DNA of 64,000 nucleotides from Polaromonas sp. OV174 (GCF_900112285.1 NZ_FOKZ01000003.1:124001-188000); one strand, 5' to 3'; shown: positions 42,731-51,811, counted from the first letter of the stretch. Translations and numbers: made by a program. The notes: a model not told the origin generated them from the letters alone.

Positions 42731-44967
42731 TGATTCCCCTTACCCGCTTCACCAGCCCGCTCAAACGTGCCGGATTCGCTCTGCTTTTAATAGCTTCATG
42801 CGCCCGCCCTGCCTGGGCTACAGCCACTTTTGATGAGGTAAAACGCGAATTTCGCCCTTCCGACACCCTAATCCTTGATCGCAACGGCGAAGTGCTGCAG
42901 CGCCTGCGCACCGACGCCACCGTGCGGCGCGGCCAGTGGGTGGCGCTGGCCGACATCTCGCCGGCGCTGCGCACGGCGCTGGTGTTGAGCGAGGACAAGC
43001 GCTTTTACGAACACAGCGGCGTGGACTGGCGTGCCGTCTCCAGCGCGGCCTGGGCCAATTTGTGGAACACCAAAACCCGTGGTGCCTCAACCCTCAGCAT
43101 GCAGTTGGCCGGCCTGCTGGACGAGGATTGGCGCGCCAGCAACAACGGCCGCAGCATCACGCAAAAATTCGGCCAGACCGTCTCGGCCCAGGTGCTGGAG
43201 CGGCGCTGGCGCAAGGACCAGATTTTGGAGGCTTATCTCAATCTGGTGCCGTTTCGCGGCGAGCTCGTCGGCATAGACGCGCTGAGCCGCACCTTGTTCG
43301 GCAAGGCCGCGCATGGGCTGGATGAACGCGAAGCCGCCGTGGCCGCTGCGCTGGTGCGCGCCCCCAATGCCAAGGTGGCGCAAGTCACGCAGCGCGCCTG
43401 CGGTGTGCTCAAAACCTTGCAGGCCCCAGCCAAGGCCGACTGCGACGGCCTGGACCTGTTTGCCAGCGCCGCCCTGCAACGCAAGGCCTTTGATGCCTCC
43501 GAAGGCGTGGCGCCGCACCTTGCGCGCCAGCTGGTTCGCGGCAGCGCGGTCATCAACAAGTCCACGCCGGCAACACTCGCCTCCACCCTAAGCGCCCCGC
43601 TGCAGCGCTTCGCCGTGCAAACCCTGAGCCAGCAGCTGCGCGAGTTGAGCGGCCGCCATGTCGAAGACGGCGCCATCGTGGTGCTGGACAACGCCACGGG
43701 CGAAGTGCTGGCCTGGGTCGGCTCCTCCGGCGATCTCAGCGCGGCCGCCGAGGTTGATGGTGTGCTGGCGCAGCGCCAGCCGGGCTCCACGCTCAAGCCT
43801 TTTTTGTATGCGCAGGCGATTGCCGAGCGCCGCATCACCGCCGGCTCGCTGCTGGAAGATTCCTCTTCGCAAATACAAACGGCGGGCGGACTCTACATTC
43901 CGCAAAACTACGACCGCCAGTTCAAGGGCCTGGTTTCAGCGCGCACGGCGCTGGGCGCGTCGTTCAATGTGCCCGCCGTGCGCACCTTGGTGATGGTCTC
44001 GCCCGATGCTTTTCACAAACAGCTCAAGGCGGCCGGTTTGCCCTTGAAGGAATCGGGCGACTACTACGGCTACAGCCTGGCGCTGGGCAGCGCCGAGGTC
44101 TCGCTGCTGGCGCTGACCAATAGCTACCGCACGCTGGCCAACGGCGGGCGTTACAGCGCCACCTCGCTCAGCCGAAACGCCAAACCCGTGTTCACACCGG
44201 CCATCGATGCCCGTGCGGCCTTCATCGTCACCGACATCATGGCCGACCCGCTGGCGCGCGCCCGCACCTTTGGCACCGACAGCATTCTGGCCACGCGCTT
44301 CTGGACGGCGGTCAAGACCGGCACCAGCAAGGACATGCGCGACAACTGGGCGGTCGGCTACTCGCAGCGCTACACCGTCGGCGTGTGGGTGGGCAACGCC
44401 AGCGGCGCGCCCATGTGGGATGTCAGCGGCACCAGCGGCGCCGCGCCCATCTGGGCCGCGCTGATGAATCACCTGCACCAGCGGGAGCCCAGCCGTGCGC
44501 CTGCGCCGCCTGCGGGGCTGGTGCAGCTGCGCACCGGCTTCGGCCATCAGCTCGAAGCCACGCGCATGGAGTGGTTTATTCAGGGCACAGAGCAAGCGCT
44601 TTTTGCTATCAATTCAGAAGCTGGTAGCGCATATCCAGAAAGCGCTACAGGCACAAAACGCTTAAAAAATGGCAACCAGGAAGGCCACCAGCCGGCGCGC
44701 ATCACCGCGCCCGCCTCCGGCACCATCATCGCGCTGGACCCGGACATTCCACCGAATCGCCAGCGCCTGAACTTCAGCGCCCAGGGCAGCGGCCTGCGCT
44801 GGCTGATGGACGGCAAGGAGTTTGCGCGCGGCACGCAGGCGCAGTGGCTGCCCTGGCCGGGGCGGCATGTGGTGCAGCTGAGCGATGTTCACGGCAAGGT
44901 GCTTGACGAGATCCGCCTGGAAGTGCGCGGCGCCGGCCTGAAAGTGACGCAGGGCGCGGCACGCTGA
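42727..44967 (+). CDS. pbpC: Penicillin-binding protein 1C
   Basis: A 746-residue bifunctional peptidoglycan synthase that usually pairs with the thioester macroglobulin to repair the wall after attack. A signal/anchor (about 10-34) precedes the GT51 glycosyltransferase with Glu89 in LSEDKRFYEHSG. The transpeptidase has Ser354 and Lys357 (QPGSTLKPF), an SFN motif (LGASFNVPAV) and Lys530 in VKTGTSKD. A BiPBP_C domain ends it. The ATG at 42727 overlaps the urea transporter stop; a second ATG three bases on is equally possible. Two dispersed repeats are translated here: one in the signal segment (about 20-37) and one before the C-terminal domain (about 626-647). Confidence 0.94.
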   Translation: MMIPLTRFTSPLKRAGFALLLIASCARPAWATATFDEVKREFRPSDTLILDRNGEVLQRLRTDATVRRGQWVALADISPALRTALVLSEDKRFYEHSGVDWRAVSSAAWANLWNTKTRGASTLSMQLAGLLDEDWRASNNGRSITQKFGQTVSAQVLERRWRKDQILEAYLNLVPFRGELVGIDALSRTLFGKAAHGLDEREAAVAAALVRAPNAKVAQVTQRACGVLKTLQAPAKADCDGLDLFASAALQRKAFDASEGVAPHLARQLVRGSAVINKSTPATLASTLSAPLQRFAVQTLSQQLRELSGRHVEDGAIVVLDNATGEVLAWVGSSGDLSAAAEVDGVLAQRQPGSTLKPFLYAQAIAERRITAGSLLEDSSSQIQTAGGLYIPQNYDRQFKGLVSARTALGASFNVPAVRTLVMVSPDAFHKQLKAAGLPLKESGDYYGYSLALGSAEVSLLALTNSYRTLANGGRYSATSLSRNAKPVFTPAIDARAAFIVTDIMADPLARARTFGTDSILATRFWTAVKTGTSKDMRDNWAVGYSQRYTVGVWVGNASGAPMWDVSGTSGAAPIWAALMNHLHQREPSRAPAPPAGLVQLRTGFGHQLEATRMEWFIQGTEQALFAINSEAGSAYPESATGTKRLKNGNQEGHQPARITAPASGTIIALDPDIPPNRQRLNFSAQGSGLRWLMDGKEFARGTQAQWLPWPGRHVVQLSDVHGKVLDEIRLEVRGAGLKVTQGAAR
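42782..42835 (+). repeat. Dispersed two-hairpin repeat, copy in the pbpC signal segment
   Basis: The + strand reads GCTTTTAATAGC, TGCGCCCG, GGGCTACAGCC, ACTTTTG. The left arm is shortened compared with other copies. It encodes LLIASCARPAWATATFDE, the end of the signal or anchor region of PBP1C. Confidence 0.75.
44602..44668 (+). repeat. Dispersed two-hairpin repeat, copy near the pbpC 3' end
   Basis: The + strand reads GCTATCAATTCAGAAGC, GTAGCGC, AAGCGCTACAGGC, then CTTAAAAAA. It encodes about FAINSEAGSAYPESATGTK, a linker before the BiPBP_C domain. Its left arm is almost identical to that of the sppA copy. Confidence 0.82.
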
Positions 44968-44998
44968 CCGCAGGCGCGGCACGCCGCACAATCGAAGC

Positions 44999-45886
44999 AT
45001 GAACACACCCATCGACCTCATCACCTTGCGCGTGGTTGTCACCGCGGCCGACCTGGGCTCCATCAGCGCGGCCAGCGACCGCCTGCAACTGGCAGTGGCC
45101 GCCGCCAGCGTGCGCATCACGGCGCTGGAAGACTCCTTGGGCTTTCGCGTGTTTGAGCGTTCGCCGCGCGGCGTGCAGCTGACCCCGGCCGGCCACATGC
45201 TGGTGCAGCGCAGCCGCGAATTGCTGACCGGCGCGGATCGGCTGGCCATGGACCTGCACGACTACGGCCGCGGACTGCAAGGCCATGTGCGTGTGCAGGC
45301 CAACTCTTCCGCCTTGCTGGAGGTCTTGCCAGGCCTCTTGGAAACCTTTGCGCGCAGCCATCCGCTGATACGCATTGACCTGGAAGAACGCAGCAGCCCC
45401 GACATCCCGCTGGCGCTGCTCGAAGGCTGCGCCGACCTGGGCATCGTGGACCTGGCGCATGCGCCCCAGGGCATCACGCTGGCGGATTTTTTCAAGGACT
45501 CGCTGGTGCTGGTCACCCCCACCAAACACCGCTTGGCCAACGCCAAGCGAGTGGCGCTGAAAGACCTGCTGGACGAAGACTTCATCACGCTGGCGGACGG
45601 CACCGCCCTGTCCAACCGGTTGATGGCCTCGGCGGCGGAAGCCGGCAAACCCATACACATACGCATGCGCATGCGCAGCTTCGATGCCGTTTGCCGCATG
45701 GTGGCCGCCGGCCTGGGCGTGGGCATATTGCCGCTGGAGGCAGTGGCGCCGCAGCTGGCCTGCCTGCCGCTCAAGGCGATTGCCCTGAGCGACCCCTGGG
45801 CCAGGCGCACCCACCGCCTGGCCACGCGCAGCGGCGTGACGCCGTCGCCCGCGACGCGCACGCTGATGGCCGCGCTGACCACTTAG
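44999..45886 (+). CDS. LysR-family transcriptional regulator
   Basis: A 295-residue LysR protein with an N-terminal HTH (LITLRVVVTAADLGSISAASDRLQLAVAAASVRITALEDSLG) and an effector domain from about residue 88. It is of the type often found beside Bug receptors and organic-acid genes. It lies upstream of, and in the same direction as, a mandelate-racemase-like gene, a Bug receptor and an FMN alpha-hydroxy-acid dehydrogenase, and probably regulates them. It begins 31 bases after pbpC, a spacing that may be accidental. The DNA site is not identifiable. Confidence 0.9.
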   Translation: MNTPIDLITLRVVVTAADLGSISAASDRLQLAVAAASVRITALEDSLGFRVFERSPRGVQLTPAGHMLVQRSRELLTGADRLAMDLHDYGRGLQGHVRVQANSSALLEVLPGLLETFARSHPLIRIDLEERSSPDIPLALLEGCADLGIVDLAHAPQGITLADFFKDSLVLVTPTKHRLANAKRVALKDLLDEDFITLADGTALSNRLMASAAEAGKPIHIRMRMRSFDAVCRMVAAGLGVGILPLEAVAPQLACLPLKAIALSDPWARRTHRLATRSGVTPSPATRTLMAALTT

Positions 45887-46008
45887 GCAAGCCTGGGCTT
45901 TCGCCAATCGCGAAAGCTGTCTTCAGCCGGCGTGCTTGCCGCAGCAGGGCTGCTTTTCTAGACTGGCCCTCACACACCAACAGGGCCGCCTATGGCCACG
46001 GAGAGACG

Positions 46009-47163
46009 ATGAAAATCACACGCGTCAGCGCCACGCCGCTGAACCTGCCGGTATCGGTCAGCATTTCGGGCCGCACCAAAACCACCTCGCTATCGGTCTG
46101 CCTGGTCGACATAGAAACCGACACCGGCTTGACCGGCACCGGCATGACGGCCATCACCGAAGAGGAGGTGATAGGCAGCATCGTCAACGACATCGTCGCC
46201 CCGCATCTGATCGGGCTGGACCCGATGCGCCATGAGCAGCTCTGGGACAAGCTTTACTGGTTGCTCACGCCGCGCGGCCAGTCGGGCTATGCCAGCCATG
46301 CCATCGCGGCCCTGGACCTGGCCCTGTGGGATCTGAAGGGCAAGGCGCTGGGCCAGCCCTGCTGGCGCCTGCTGGGCGGCGCACGCAATCAGGTGCCGGT
46401 GTATGCAACCTTTGGCTTCGCCTTTTTCGACCGCGAAGAACTGGCCGAAGCCGCCAAGAGCTGGGTGGCGCGCGGCTTCAAGCGGCTGAAGATGACAGTC
46501 GGCCACCACGGCCTGCAGCGCCGCGACGAACCGCGGCCCCTGGACGAGTTGATCGCCGAAGACGTGCAGCGCATACGCGCCGTGCGCGAGGCCGTCGGAC
46601 CCGAGGTGCAAATCTACATCGACGCCAACTGCAGCCTGGACTACTTCCACGCCCTGCAGCTGGCGCAGCGTGTCGAGCCCTATGGCATCAGTTTTTTTGA
46701 AGAGCCGGTGTCGCACAACGACATTCCCAACCTGGTGCAGTTGCGCAGCAAGACCTCGATTCCGCTGGCGGCCGGGCAGAACGAGGGCCTGGCCAGCCGT
46801 TTCCGCGACATGCTGGTCGCTGGCGCGGTGGACGTGGTTCAGCCCAATGCCTGCATCAGCGGCGGCTTCACGCAGAGCCAGCGCATCGCCGGCATGGCCT
46901 CGGCGTTCAATACCCGGTTTGCCAACGGTGGCGCCTGGCCGCACCACAACATGCATCTGCATGGCGGACTGGCCAACGGCTCGCTGGTGGAATACCACTC
47001 GGTCGCCGTTCAGTGCTGCAAGCTGGTGTTCGACGGCCTGCCCGAGCCTGAGGCCGGCGTGCTGACCCTGCCCGAAGCACCCGGCCTGGGCTTCACGCCC
47101 AACCGCGAACGCATCGCCGAACTGGCCTTGCGCCCGCTGTCGCGGGGTGCCGGCAAGGCTTGA
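46009..47163 (+). CDS. Mandelate-racemase/muconate-lactonising-type enolase-superfamily enzyme
   Basis: A 384-residue enolase-superfamily protein that starts at ATG 46009 after GGAGAG. The capping domain is followed by the barrel with RLKMTVGHHG (Lys161; the usual second Lys/His position is Thr163), metal ligands Asp205 (IDANCS) and Glu231 (FFEEP), and AAGQNEG, where the third ligand position is Gln257 with Glu259 nearby. A histidine-rich WPHHNMHLHG sits at about 310-319. It is probably a dehydratase or racemase of an alpha-hydroxy acid, but the active site departs from the standard MR and MLE patterns. It precedes a Bug receptor and an LldD-like enzyme. Confidence 0.85.
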   Translation: MKITRVSATPLNLPVSVSISGRTKTTSLSVCLVDIETDTGLTGTGMTAITEEEVIGSIVNDIVAPHLIGLDPMRHEQLWDKLYWLLTPRGQSGYASHAIAALDLALWDLKGKALGQPCWRLLGGARNQVPVYATFGFAFFDREELAEAAKSWVARGFKRLKMTVGHHGLQRRDEPRPLDELIAEDVQRIRAVREAVGPEVQIYIDANCSLDYFHALQLAQRVEPYGISFFEEPVSHNDIPNLVQLRSKTSIPLAAGQNEGLASRFRDMLVAGAVDVVQPNACISGGFTQSQRIAGMASAFNTRFANGGAWPHHNMHLHGGLANGSLVEYHSVAVQCCKLVFDGLPEPEAGVLTLPEAPGLGFTPNRERIAELALRPLSRGAGKA

Positions 47164-47228
47164 CGAGCCTTGCCGCCCCCTGACCTATAACGCCGCAGCC
47201 CCATCCATAAAAATAACCGGAGACAAGC

Positions 47229-48218
47229 ATGAGCCACCCTATTTTCAAATTTGCCCGACGCAAGCTTCTATTGGCCAGTTTGGCCGCCCTCGCCACGCTG
47301 GCCGGCGGCGCTGCCCAGGCCCAGAGCTACCCCAACAAGCCGATACGCCTGCTGGTCGGCTACACCGCCGGCGGCGGCGTGGATGCGATGGCACGCATGC
47401 TGGCGCCGCGCCTGTCGACCCTGCTGGGCCAGCCCGTGGTGGTGGAGAACCGATCGGGCGCCTCCGGGCTGATTGCCGGCGACGCCACCGCCAGGGCCAC
47501 GCCAGACGGCTACACCCTGATGCTGGCCGACAGCTCGATACTGATCGCGCAGTACCTGCAGCCACGCATGACCTTCGACCCGGTCAAGAGTTTCACGCCT
47601 GTGGCGAGTCTGTTCACGCTGCCGCTGGTCATCATCACCGGCAACAACTTTCCGGCCAAGACGCCCAAGGAATTTGTCGCGCTGCTCAAGGACAACCCGG
47701 GCAAATATTCGTATGCCACCTCCGGCGTGGGAACGGTGCACCACCTGGGCTTTGAAATGTTCAAGGGCCAGACCGGCGCCTTCGTGGTGCACATCCCCTA
47801 TCGCGGCGCGGCGCAGATCGTGTCGGATGTGATGAGCCATCAAGTACCTATCGGCGTGGTCAGCGCCACCTCGGCGATTGCCCAGGCCAAAGCCGGCAAG
47901 CTGCGCGCGCTGGCCATCATGAGTCCGGTGAAACTGGCGGGCGCCGAAGACATCGCCCCGCTGGCCGACGCCCTGCCCGGCTTCGACGCGGCGCCCCGCC
48001 TCTTCCTGCTGACAGCCGCCGGCACGCCGGCCGCTGTGGTGGAGCGGCTCAGCGAAGCCAGTCGCAGCGTGATGGCCGCGCCCGACATGGTGCATGCTGC
48101 CGCCCTGCAAGGCGCCGTGCCGGCCTTTATCCCCGCTGCACAAATGGCCACCCACATGCCGCGCGAATCGGCCCAGTGGGGCAAGGTGGTGCGCGAGCAG
48201 AAGATCACCGCCGAGTGA
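47229..48218 (+). CDS. Bug-family (TctC) periplasmic solute receptor
   Basis: A 329-residue exported receptor. The signal peptide ends around GGAAQAQS, and mature segments YPNKPIRLLVGYTAGGGVD, VVVENRSGASGLIAGD and FVVHIPYRGAAQIVSDV are all diagnostic of Bug proteins. No TctAB membrane genes are nearby. The start follows an ACCGGAGACAAGC ribosome site. Placed between an enolase-superfamily enzyme and an alpha-hydroxy-acid dehydrogenase, it probably binds the hydroxy acid that the neighbours consume. Confidence 0.92.
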   Translation: MSHPIFKFARRKLLLASLAALATLAGGAAQAQSYPNKPIRLLVGYTAGGGVDAMARMLAPRLSTLLGQPVVVENRSGASGLIAGDATARATPDGYTLMLADSSILIAQYLQPRMTFDPVKSFTPVASLFTLPLVIITGNNFPAKTPKEFVALLKDNPGKYSYATSGVGTVHHLGFEMFKGQTGAFVVHIPYRGAAQIVSDVMSHQVPIGVVSATSAIAQAKAGKLRALAIMSPVKLAGAEDIAPLADALPGFDAAPRLFLLTAAGTPAAVVERLSEASRSVMAAPDMVHAAALQGAVPAFIPAAQMATHMPRESAQWGKVVREQKITAE

Positions 48219-48301
48219 GGAAATTTCCGGCAGGTCTCAAATTATTTCAAATCACAGCAGAGCAAACTCGTTAGGATGACGCCCTTAGGAGAGAAGCCCC
48301 C

Positions 48302-49447
48302 ATGCCCGTGATTACCAATATTGAAGACCTGCGTGTTCTGGCGCAAAAACGCGTGCCGCGCATGTTTTACGACTACGCCGATTCCGGCTCGTGGACGGAA
48401 AGCACTTACCGCGCCAACGAGGCCGACTTCCAGACCATCAAGCTGCGCCAGCGCGTGGCCGTGAACATGGAGAACCGCAGCACGGCCAGCAAAATGGTCG
48501 GCATTGACGTGAAGATGCCGGTGGCCATCGCACCCGTTGGCCTGACGGGCATGCAGCATGCCGACGGCGAGATCAAGGCGGCGCGGGCGGCGGAGAAGTT
48601 CGGCATCCCTTTCATCCTCTCGACCATGAGCATCTGCTCCATCGAGGATATTGCCGCCAACACGCAGCGGCCCTTCTGGTTCCAGCTCTACATGATGCGC
48701 GACCGCGAGGCCATGGCGGCGATGATAGAACGCGCCCGCAAGGCCGGCTGCGACGCGTTGGTCTTGACGCTGGATCTGCAGGTGATCGGCCAGCGCCACA
48801 AGGACCTGAAGAACGGCCTGACCGCCCCGCCCCGCCCCACCCTGGCCAACATCATCAACCTCATGACCAAGCCGCGCTGGTGCTTAGGCATGGCCGGCAC
48901 GCGGCGGCGCACCTTCGGCAACCTGGTCGGCCATGTCAAGGGCGTGAGTGACATGAATTCGCTAGCCTCCTGGACCAACGAGCAGTTCGACCCGCGCCTG
49001 TCCTGGGCGGACGTCGCCTGGGTCAAGGAAAAATGGGGCGGCAAGCTCATCCTCAAGGGCATCCAGGACGTGGAAGACGCACGCCTTGCGGTGCAAAGCG
49101 GTGCCGATGCCATCGTCGTGAGCAACCACGGCGGGCGCCAGCTCGATGGCGCGCAAAGCAGCATCAACGCGCTGCCAGCCATTGTCGAAGCGGTGGGCTC
49201 GCAGACCGAGGTGTGGATGGACGGCGGCATACGCTCGGGCCAGGATGTGCTCAAGGCCTGGGCGCTGGGCGCCAAGGGCACGCTGATTGGACGGGCCATG
49301 GTCTACGGCCTGGGCGCCATGGGCGAGGCCGGCGTGACCAAGGCGCTGCAGATCATCCACAAGGAGCTGGACATCACAATGGCATTTTGCGGCCACACGG
49401 ATATCAACACGGTAGACAAAAGCATTCTGCTGCCCGGCACTTATTGA
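48302..49447 (+). CDS. FMN-dependent alpha-hydroxy-acid dehydrogenase (LldD/mandelate dehydrogenase family)
   Basis: A 381-residue TIM-barrel flavoenzyme. FMN contacts are YDYADSGSW, PVAIAPVGLTGMQH, LSTMSICSIEDIA and FQLYMMRD. The base His276 and substrate arginine are in VVSNHGGRQLDGA. The phosphate-binding region is DGGIRSGQDVLKA and GTLIGRAMVYG. It oxidises a 2-hydroxy acid to the 2-oxo acid, passing electrons to quinone or cytochrome. Next to an MR-like enzyme this recalls the mandelate pathway, but L-lactate or another hydroxy acid is equally possible. It converges with a dihaem cytochrome c gene 22 bases away. Confidence 0.92.
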   Translation: MPVITNIEDLRVLAQKRVPRMFYDYADSGSWTESTYRANEADFQTIKLRQRVAVNMENRSTASKMVGIDVKMPVAIAPVGLTGMQHADGEIKAARAAEKFGIPFILSTMSICSIEDIAANTQRPFWFQLYMMRDREAMAAMIERARKAGCDALVLTLDLQVIGQRHKDLKNGLTAPPRPTLANIINLMTKPRWCLGMAGTRRRTFGNLVGHVKGVSDMNSLASWTNEQFDPRLSWADVAWVKEKWGGKLILKGIQDVEDARLAVQSGADAIVVSNHGGRQLDGAQSSINALPAIVEAVGSQTEVWMDGGIRSGQDVLKAWALGAKGTLIGRAMVYGLGAMGEAGVTKALQIIHKELDITMAFCGHTDINTVDKSILLPGTY

Positions 49448-49469
49448 GCCTGAGCCAGGCCGGCCAGTT

Positions 49470-50381
49470 TCAACGCTGGCCAGCAGGCCTGGCGGGCACC
49501 GTCTGCAAATACGCATACAGCGCCTGGGCATCGACATCGTTGAGTTCACGCAGCGAGTCAAATGGCATCACCGTGATGGCGCTGCCATCGGGGCGCTTGC
49601 CGCTGCGCAGCATGGCGACGAACTGGCCGGCATCCTTGTAGCGCACCATGGCGCTGCCTTCGCCCGGCGTCAGGTTGGCCGCTGGCGCCCAGTCGGGCGG
49701 CGTGCCCGGAATCTTGCCGCCTGACAGGCCGGCGCCATGGCAGCCTATGCACATATTCGCCACATAGGCGCCGTGCGCCGCGTTCACCCCTTCTGCCACC
49801 GGCTGGGCTGGCGGCAGCGAGTGGTCTATCTTTTGCGCCGCGTCTTCAATGGCGCCCAAGCCATAAAGCAGTTTGACCGGCAGGGACAGTTGCAGCTGCG
49901 CCGGCCCACCCGTTGCGGCAGGCAGACTGCGCACATAGGCCACCAGCGCCGCCACGTCGGCATCGGTGAAGCGGTTGTAGTCTTCGCTGGGCATGATGAA
50001 CAGGGGGCGGCCATCAGGCTTGACACCGTGGCGCAGCGTGCGCACCCAGTCTGCTGGCGTGTAAGCCGCCACCACATTGCCGGCACCCGGCGAGATATTG
50101 GGGCTGACCAGGCGCAAGCCCCGGCCATCGTTGATGAACTCGCGACCGGCGCCACCACTGCCGTGGCATTCGGCGCAGCCGCGCGTGTTGAACAGGTACT
50201 GGCCGCGTGCCAGGGCGGCGCCATCACCTGCGGCAACCGACACGGCCAGCGGCTGAACATTCACCTTGATCTGGCGCTGGCCCTTGCGCTCGGCCAGTTG
50301 GCTGCCCAGCACGACCGCCCCCGCCGCCAGCAGCGCCAGCGCGCCCAAGCTGCCACCCACCCATTTGATCCATCGCTTCAT
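49470..50381 (-). CDS. Membrane-anchored dihaem cytochrome c
   Basis: A 303-residue protein. One N-terminal helix (about 5-27, WIKWVGGSLGALALLAAGAVVLG) acts as anchor, followed by two class I c-haem domains. The first has CAECH at 69-73 and the second CIGCH at about residue 210. Sixth-ligand methionines are plausible in FIMPSEDYN and VMPFDSL. It resembles the cytochrome subunits of alcohol or aldehyde dehydrogenases. The start is the ATG at 50379-50381, as the frame upstream shows no homology. It converges with the flavin dehydrogenase gene and could be its electron acceptor. A LacI-type palindrome lies upstream at 50521. Confidence 0.88.
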   Translation of the reverse strand: MKRWIKWVGGSLGALALLAAGAVVLGSQLAERKGQRQIKVNVQPLAVSVAAGDGAALARGQYLFNTRGCAECHGSGGAGREFINDGRGLRLVSPNISPGAGNVVAAYTPADWVRTLRHGVKPDGRPLFIMPSEDYNRFTDADVAALVAYVRSLPAATGGPAQLQLSLPVKLLYGLGAIEDAAQKIDHSLPPAQPVAEGVNAAHGAYVANMCIGCHGAGLSGGKIPGTPPDWAPAANLTPGEGSAMVRYKDAGQFVAMLRSGKRPDGSAITVMPFDSLRELNDVDAQALYAYLQTVPARPAGQR

Positions 50382-50472
50382 CACCCGGCTCCTTTTTGTC
50401 GATCGCCAAGGAAGGCTGTTGCGTGCTGGCCCGGCGCCGACTTTTGGACCAGGGAAGACTCTAGGAGCCGGA

Positions 50473-50496
50473 GCTGGCCTTGTCAATAAGGCCAGC
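50473..50496 (-). terminator. Hairpin between a Bug gene and cytochrome c
   Basis: GCTGGCCTT-GTCAAT-AAGGCCAGC, a 9-bp perfect stem with a 6-base loop. It is downstream of the minus-strand Bug gene and upstream of the cytochrome gene. There is no T-run, so termination is uncertain. Confidence 0.45.
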
Positions 50497-50520
50497 CGGC
50501 GGGCGCGAAGATGGGTGTGT

Positions 50521-50532
50521 GTAAACGTTTAC
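50521..50532. promoter_or_regulatory. LacI-type operator candidate
   Basis: GTAAACGTTTAC is a perfect 12-bp palindrome with the central AACGTT of LacI/GalR-family operators. It sits 140 bases upstream of the cytochrome c start and 56 bases past the Bug gene stop. No LacI-type regulator gene is in the window. Confidence 0.5.
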
Positions 50533-50587
50533 GCCGAAAGACACGATCAATAAAAAACCCAGGAGTGCTGAGCGGCCGGACAGCCTA

Positions 50588-51586
50588 TCAATCGAGCGAG
50601 AGCTGGCGCTCGCGAATCAGTTTGTGCCAGAACTTCGTTTCATTTTGCACAAAGCGGGCCAGATGCGGACCATCAGAGGGCGTCACCTCTAGGCCGAACT
50701 CTTCCAGCCTGGCCTTGAGCTCGGGCACCACGATGGCTTTTTGCATTTCGGCCGACAGCCGCTCCACGATGTCCGCCGGCGTGCCCTTGGGCACATACAA
50801 ACCTTGCCAGGCCACGGCCTCGAACTTGGACAAACCGGATTCCGCCAGCGTAGGTACATCGGGCAATGAGGCAATCCGTTTGGGCGACAGCACCGCCAGC
50901 GCGCGTACCTTGCCGGCGCGAATCTGGGCCAGGCCGCCGGCGGTATCGACCACCATCATGGGCAGTTGCCCACTGATCACATCCTGGATCGCCATGGCCG
51001 TGCCACGGTAGGGCACATGCACGATGAAGCTGCCGCTGCGCTCCTTGATCAGCTCCATGGCCAGATGGTGCGGGCTGCCGGCGCCGGGCGAGGCATAGCT
51101 ATAGACGCCGGGCTTCTTCTTCACCTCGTCCAGCCATTGGCGGGCACTGGTGAAGGGGCTGTTCGGGTTGACCACCAGGATCAGCGGAAAGCCGGCCATG
51201 AAGCCCAGCGGCGTGAAATCGTCCGGGCTATAAGGCAGCTTCTTGTAGAGCGCGGTGTTCAGCACCATGGCGCCGTTGTCGCCGGTGACCAGGGTGTAGC
51301 CGTCGGCCGGCGACTTGGCCGCCACATCGGTGCCTATGATGCCGGCCGCGCCGGGGCGGTTGTCAATGACGATGGACTGACCGAGCTGCTTGCCCATTTG
51401 CACAGCAAGATTGCGCGCCAGAAAATCCTGCCCCCCGCCGGCCGGATAGGCAATCACCCAGCGCAGCGGCTTGTTCGGATAGGCTTTCTGGGCCAGAGCG
51501 GGCGAGCTGGCCAAAGTGATCGCGGCGGCGCTGCCCAAGGCGGCCTGTAGCACGGAACGGCGGGACAAGGAGGCTGAAAGGGTCAC
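50588..51586 (-). CDS. Bug-family (TctC) periplasmic solute receptor
   Basis: A 332-residue exported receptor. The N-terminus SRRSVLQAALGSAAAITLASSPALAQ has paired arginines and may use the Tat pathway. The Bug signatures are YPNKPLRWVIAYPAGGGQDFLAR, VIDNRPGAAGIIGTD and FIVHVPYRGTAMAIQDV. I start it at the GTG at 51584-51586 (VTLSASLSRRS), placed seven bases after CCGGAG; an in-frame ATG at 51637 has no ribosome site. It stands alone, on the opposite strand to dinB, with a hairpin after it. Ligand unknown. Confidence 0.9.
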   Translation of the reverse strand: MTLSASLSRRSVLQAALGSAAAITLASSPALAQKAYPNKPLRWVIAYPAGGGQDFLARNLAVQMGKQLGQSIVIDNRPGAAGIIGTDVAAKSPADGYTLVTGDNGAMVLNTALYKKLPYSPDDFTPLGFMAGFPLILVVNPNSPFTSARQWLDEVKKKPGVYSYASPGAGSPHHLAMELIKERSGSFIVHVPYRGTAMAIQDVISGQLPMMVVDTAGGLAQIRAGKVRALAVLSPKRIASLPDVPTLAESGLSKFEAVAWQGLYVPKGTPADIVERLSAEMQKAIVVPELKARLEEFGLEVTPSDGPHLARFVQNETKFWHKLIRERQLSLD

Positions 51587-51742
51587 AAGAAATCTCCGGA
51601 AAAGTTGAGAGCCAAGAAACGGCTGGCACACCGCCAAGGGCCATGCCAGTTTTCCTCAGCCGATTGTGCCCTCGCCATCGGCAAGGTGAGCGGCAGGCGC
51701 GCAATTCTGAAGGTAGCCGGCTACTGTCCGACTCCTCCTGCA

Positions 51743-51811
51743 GCCGAAAGATTATGTGGGCCGCGGCGTGGATGAGGTCTATGTCGACTTCGGCACCGTG
51801 CCCGGCAGGCC
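51743..51811 (+). pseudogene. Decayed dinB fragment with an internal deletion
   Basis: Bases 51743-51769 match dinB 52073-52099 with only third-position-like changes. Bases 51761-51811 match dinB 52277-52327, including the palm motif (DEVYVDF). The two parts join at CCGCGGCGT, which occurs at both places in dinB. The fragment is therefore what remains after an exact 186-base (62-codon) deletion between two 9-base repeats. It lies only about 50 bases upstream of the intact gene and has no start codon or domain structure of its own. Confidence 0.7.
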
